Shown piece after piece: positions 35,386 to 36,325 of a stretch of DNA of 36,325 nt. Position numbers and translations under genes: made by a program. The notes below the pieces were generated by a model that saw only the letters and a list, made by a program, of their open reading frames with translations, ran no database searches and was not told the DNA's origin. Within the stretch, counting starts at the first letter, position 1. The number at the start of each line of letters is the position of its first letter. This stretch comes from Akkermansiaceae bacterium UBA5688 (GTDB taxonomy: Bacteria; Verrucomicrobiota; Verrucomicrobiia; Verrucomicrobiales; Akkermansiaceae). Location: NCBI GenBank assembly GCA_002420315.1, contig DIHU01000202.1, positions 1-36,325 on the forward strand. The letters run 5' to 3'.

Positions 35386-36258
35386 TCAGGAGTCTGGCAC
35401 TGATTCGGTCACGGAAACAAGATCTCCTGTACTTTTCTTCCGCGGTTTATACCAAAAAACCGCAAGATACAAAGGGATCAGAAAGTGTGGAGCCCGCAAT
35501 AAAGCCTCGTGAACAAAATGATCCGCTCCCCAGAAATTGAGCTCGGGGGACATCCCGGCCACCGGACGGGCCAGGGCTGTTGCGAGCCCCCAGAAGCAAG
35601 CATAGAGAGCGGACGGAATGCGCAACTTCGGGATCAATAGGCCCACACAGAGCAGGTAATCAAGCGCTCCGGCCACTCCCAGAAAAACCTTGGTCGTCGC
35701 CGCCTCCCATCCAAAAATCACCTTGGTCATCGAAAAATAATTCGAGGGGATCGGCCAGAGTCCCAAAGCATAAGCTCCATGACCGGCAAAGGTCAACGTC
35801 ACGGCAATAATAGCCAGATTCATTACCACCGGGTGCCCGGGGCCCATTTTTAATCCCAGGACTAAGAGAACCGGCATGAGGAACTGACCACCTTGCTCGA
35901 TTAACATCGGCAGCTGCGGCTGCGCTCCGAGATACTTCGCGTAAAAAAGAAACCCGAGCATCATCACCGAAAGCAACAAGGGAACCAGCTGATAAGTCGA
36001 AGTCCGGCGAACAGTCAGGGCACAAACCGTCCCAGCCAGATAAAGCCAAGCCAAGACCCCGAGCCATCGCTGGACCAGTCCGTCGTCTGCTCCCGACCCG
36101 ACAAAGTCATCCCAATTTTCCGCCAAACCCTGGGTCGTTTGATTCCACACAAGCACGGCATAGGAGCCCTCCCAGTAGAAGTGGGTCCAGGCCCACCCCA
36201 AAAGGCACAAAAAAGTTCCACCCCGAAAAATGAGAAGGAGAATTTGATCGCGACTCAT
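35386..36258 (-). CDS. Polytopic membrane protein of unknown function
   Basis: A 290 aa protein with about eight hydrophobic spans, including ILLLIFRGGTFLCLLGWAW, LGVLAWLYLAGTVCAL, LVPLLLSVMMLGFLFYAKYL, VVMNLAIIAVTLTFAGHGAY and the final FLIPLYLAVFWY. Conserved-looking polar sites within membrane segments are FAGHGAYALG and a His near WGADHFVHEALLRAPHF. DoxX-like proteins are comparable in outline, but I do not recognise a family. The frame can be extended to a TTG at 36300; ATG 36258 (MSRDQILLL) is preferred. It is G+C-rich like the PhoD-like gene it precedes. The window ends 67 bp upstream, so further upstream operon members cannot be seen. Confidence 0.6.
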   Translation of the reverse strand: MSRDQILLLIFRGGTFLCLLGWAWTHFYWEGSYAVLVWNQTTQGLAENWDDFVGSGADDGLVQRWLGVLAWLYLAGTVCALTVRRTSTYQLVPLLLSVMMLGFLFYAKYLGAQPQLPMLIEQGGQFLMPVLLVLGLKMGPGHPVVMNLAIIAVTLTFAGHGAYALGLWPIPSNYFSMTKVIFGWEAATTKVFLGVAGALDYLLCVGLLIPKLRIPSALYACFWGLATALARPVAGMSPELNFWGADHFVHEALLRAPHFLIPLYLAVFWYKPRKKSTGDLVSVTESVPDS

Positions 36259-36325
36259 GGTTGATCGAAATGGGTCAATCCGGGATAATAGTCTAGCCAA
36301 AAAAATAATACCCTGACCACACCCA

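Overview
This 36.3 kb window reads as chromosomal DNA of a Gram-negative bacterium of the PVC superphylum, most likely a Verrucomicrobiota member. The inference rests on the mix of genes rather than on a marker tree: a type II secretion / type IV pilus block with tandem GspE-type ATPases, a 7TM-HD (PgpH/YqfF-like) phosphodiesterase next to ybeY and infA, EF-hand and TPR exported proteins, a secreted DUF255 (YyaL-like) protein, a PhoD-like phosphatase, and start sites that mostly lack a Shine-Dalgarno sequence.

Layout. 1-3370: tRNA-Asn with its terminator (minus), then hisS-aspS overlapping by 4 bp. 3409-7849: an outer-membrane beta-barrel protein, an EF-hand protein, metF, a 399 bp gene-poor stretch and an AsmA-like membrane protein. 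7941-11446: scpA, nadD, an exported TPR protein, a dCMP-type deaminase and a metallophosphoesterase. 11421-17941: exported DUF255 protein, PpiD-like foldase with a long disordered linker, small TPR protein, metG. 18004-26848 (all minus): infA, 7TM-HD phosphodiesterase, ybeY, two GspE/PilB ATPases, GspF/PilC, GspG pseudopilin, a hairpin, and a Lys/Arg-rich histone-H1-like protein ending at a clear terminator. 26975-32432: a promoter overlapped by a perfect 24-bp palindrome, methionine synthase split into two genes, an NlpC/P60-like lipoprotein and a TrmH/SpoU rRNA/tRNA methyltransferase. 32632-33372: a nickel superoxide dismutase with a Sec-type signal peptide, and a truncated di-heme cytochrome c peroxidase. 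33512-36258 (minus): a visibly G+C-richer pair, a polytopic membrane protein and a PhoD-like phosphatase.

How the genes fit together. Three aminoacyl-tRNA synthetases, tRNA-Asn, IF-1, YbeY and a SpoU methyltransferase serve translation. metF and the split metH supply methyl groups for methionine from homocysteine; the palindrome probably controls the metH unit. The GspE/E/F/G block is the cytoplasmic and inner-membrane core of a secretion or pilus machine whose outer-membrane parts lie elsewhere.

The most unusual signals are: (1) infA has no ATG, GTG, TTG or CTG start; an in-frame stop leaves AUC as the only sensible start, and the protein carries an Arg/Gly-rich N-terminal extension; (2) a Ni-SOD whose nickel hook would be exposed directly by signal peptidase; (3) a metH cut cleanly at the homocysteine/folate domain linker, with a 24-bp palindrome over its promoter. 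I saw no CRISPR array, phage, insertion sequence or complete defence system.
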